Below are positions 63,999 to 64,000 of a stretch of 64,000 bases of DNA, piece after piece (within the stretch, counting starts at the first letter, position 1; each line of letters begins with the position of its first letter). The translations under genes and the position numbers were made by a program. The stretch spans positions 40,396 to 104,395 of the forward strand of contig JAAWEK010000009.1 in assembly GCA_022794265.1 (NCBI GenBank). The letters are read 5' to 3'. The notes below the pieces were generated by a model, which was not told where the DNA came from, made no database searches, and saw only the letters and a list, made by a program, of their open reading frames with translations. Origin of the DNA: Lachnospiraceae bacterium (GTDB lineage: Bacteria > Bacillota > Clostridia > Lachnospirales > Lachnospiraceae).

Positions 63999-64000
63999 TC

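Overview
The window looks like chromosomal DNA of a Clostridia bacterium of the Lachnospiraceae type. It is AT-rich, with AGGAGG-type ribosome sites and CIRCE/T-box/L20-leader control. It carries the SCIFF peptide with its radical SAM maturase, a TIGR04086-like membrane protein, a TatD-linked radical SAM protein, DUF1540, a fused SecDF and a Tad-like pilus locus. I cannot name the genus from sequence alone. Most genes lie on the minus strand.

Layout. 1-4.1 kb (minus): partial unknown gene, PrsA-like foldase lipoprotein, Maf-HAD fusion, radical SAM protein, pyridoxal-type kinase. 4.1-4.94 kb has no protein gene. It holds a good sigma-A promoter followed by two facing 240-280 bp palindromic elements that share a 135 bp core with a predicted pseudoknot. 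4.94-11.5 kb: CapA-like phosphoesterase, TraX-like protein, a GH13 protein that has lost its catalytic residues, an ABC-F ATPase and a PHP phosphoesterase. 11.5-18.5 kb (minus): TIGR04086-like protein, SCIFF peptide, maturase, secDF, recJ, apt. 18.7-26.3 kb: CNNM/CBS transporter and a compact Tad-like pilus operon. 26.6-36.8 kb: pyrBI, a deacetylase, RNase P RNA, a TGS/uridine-kinase-like protein and the dgt-dnaG-rpoD-trmK cluster, then deoD. 37-44 kb: tRNAs, two chemotaxis-type proteins and a MacB-like ABC exporter. 43.7-45.3 kb is a small family of decaying paralogues. 45.3-58.5 kb: rplT-rpmI-infC with its leader, thrS with a T-box, a GGDEF/EAL protein, mgtE with a complex leader, groESL with CIRCE, and a Cof-type HAD.

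58.7-64 kb is a mobile, polymorphic-toxin region: broken IS110 and IS3 copies, a decayed Rhs core, and an intact tight operon encoding an Rhs C-terminal ADP-ribosyltransferase-like toxin, a probable immunity protein and a NADAR protein. NADAR enzymes remove ADP-ribose from guanosine, and the toxin carries the QxE signature shared with guanine-modifying transferases. The cassette therefore reads as a base-ADP-ribosylating toxin paired with its own reversal enzyme.

The strongest candidates for undescribed biology are this toxin/NADAR cassette, the paired pseudoknot palindromes at 4.2-4.9 kb, and the mgtE leader at 55 kb (early terminator-like hairpin, 16-codon leader peptide, long hairpin overlapping its stop codon).
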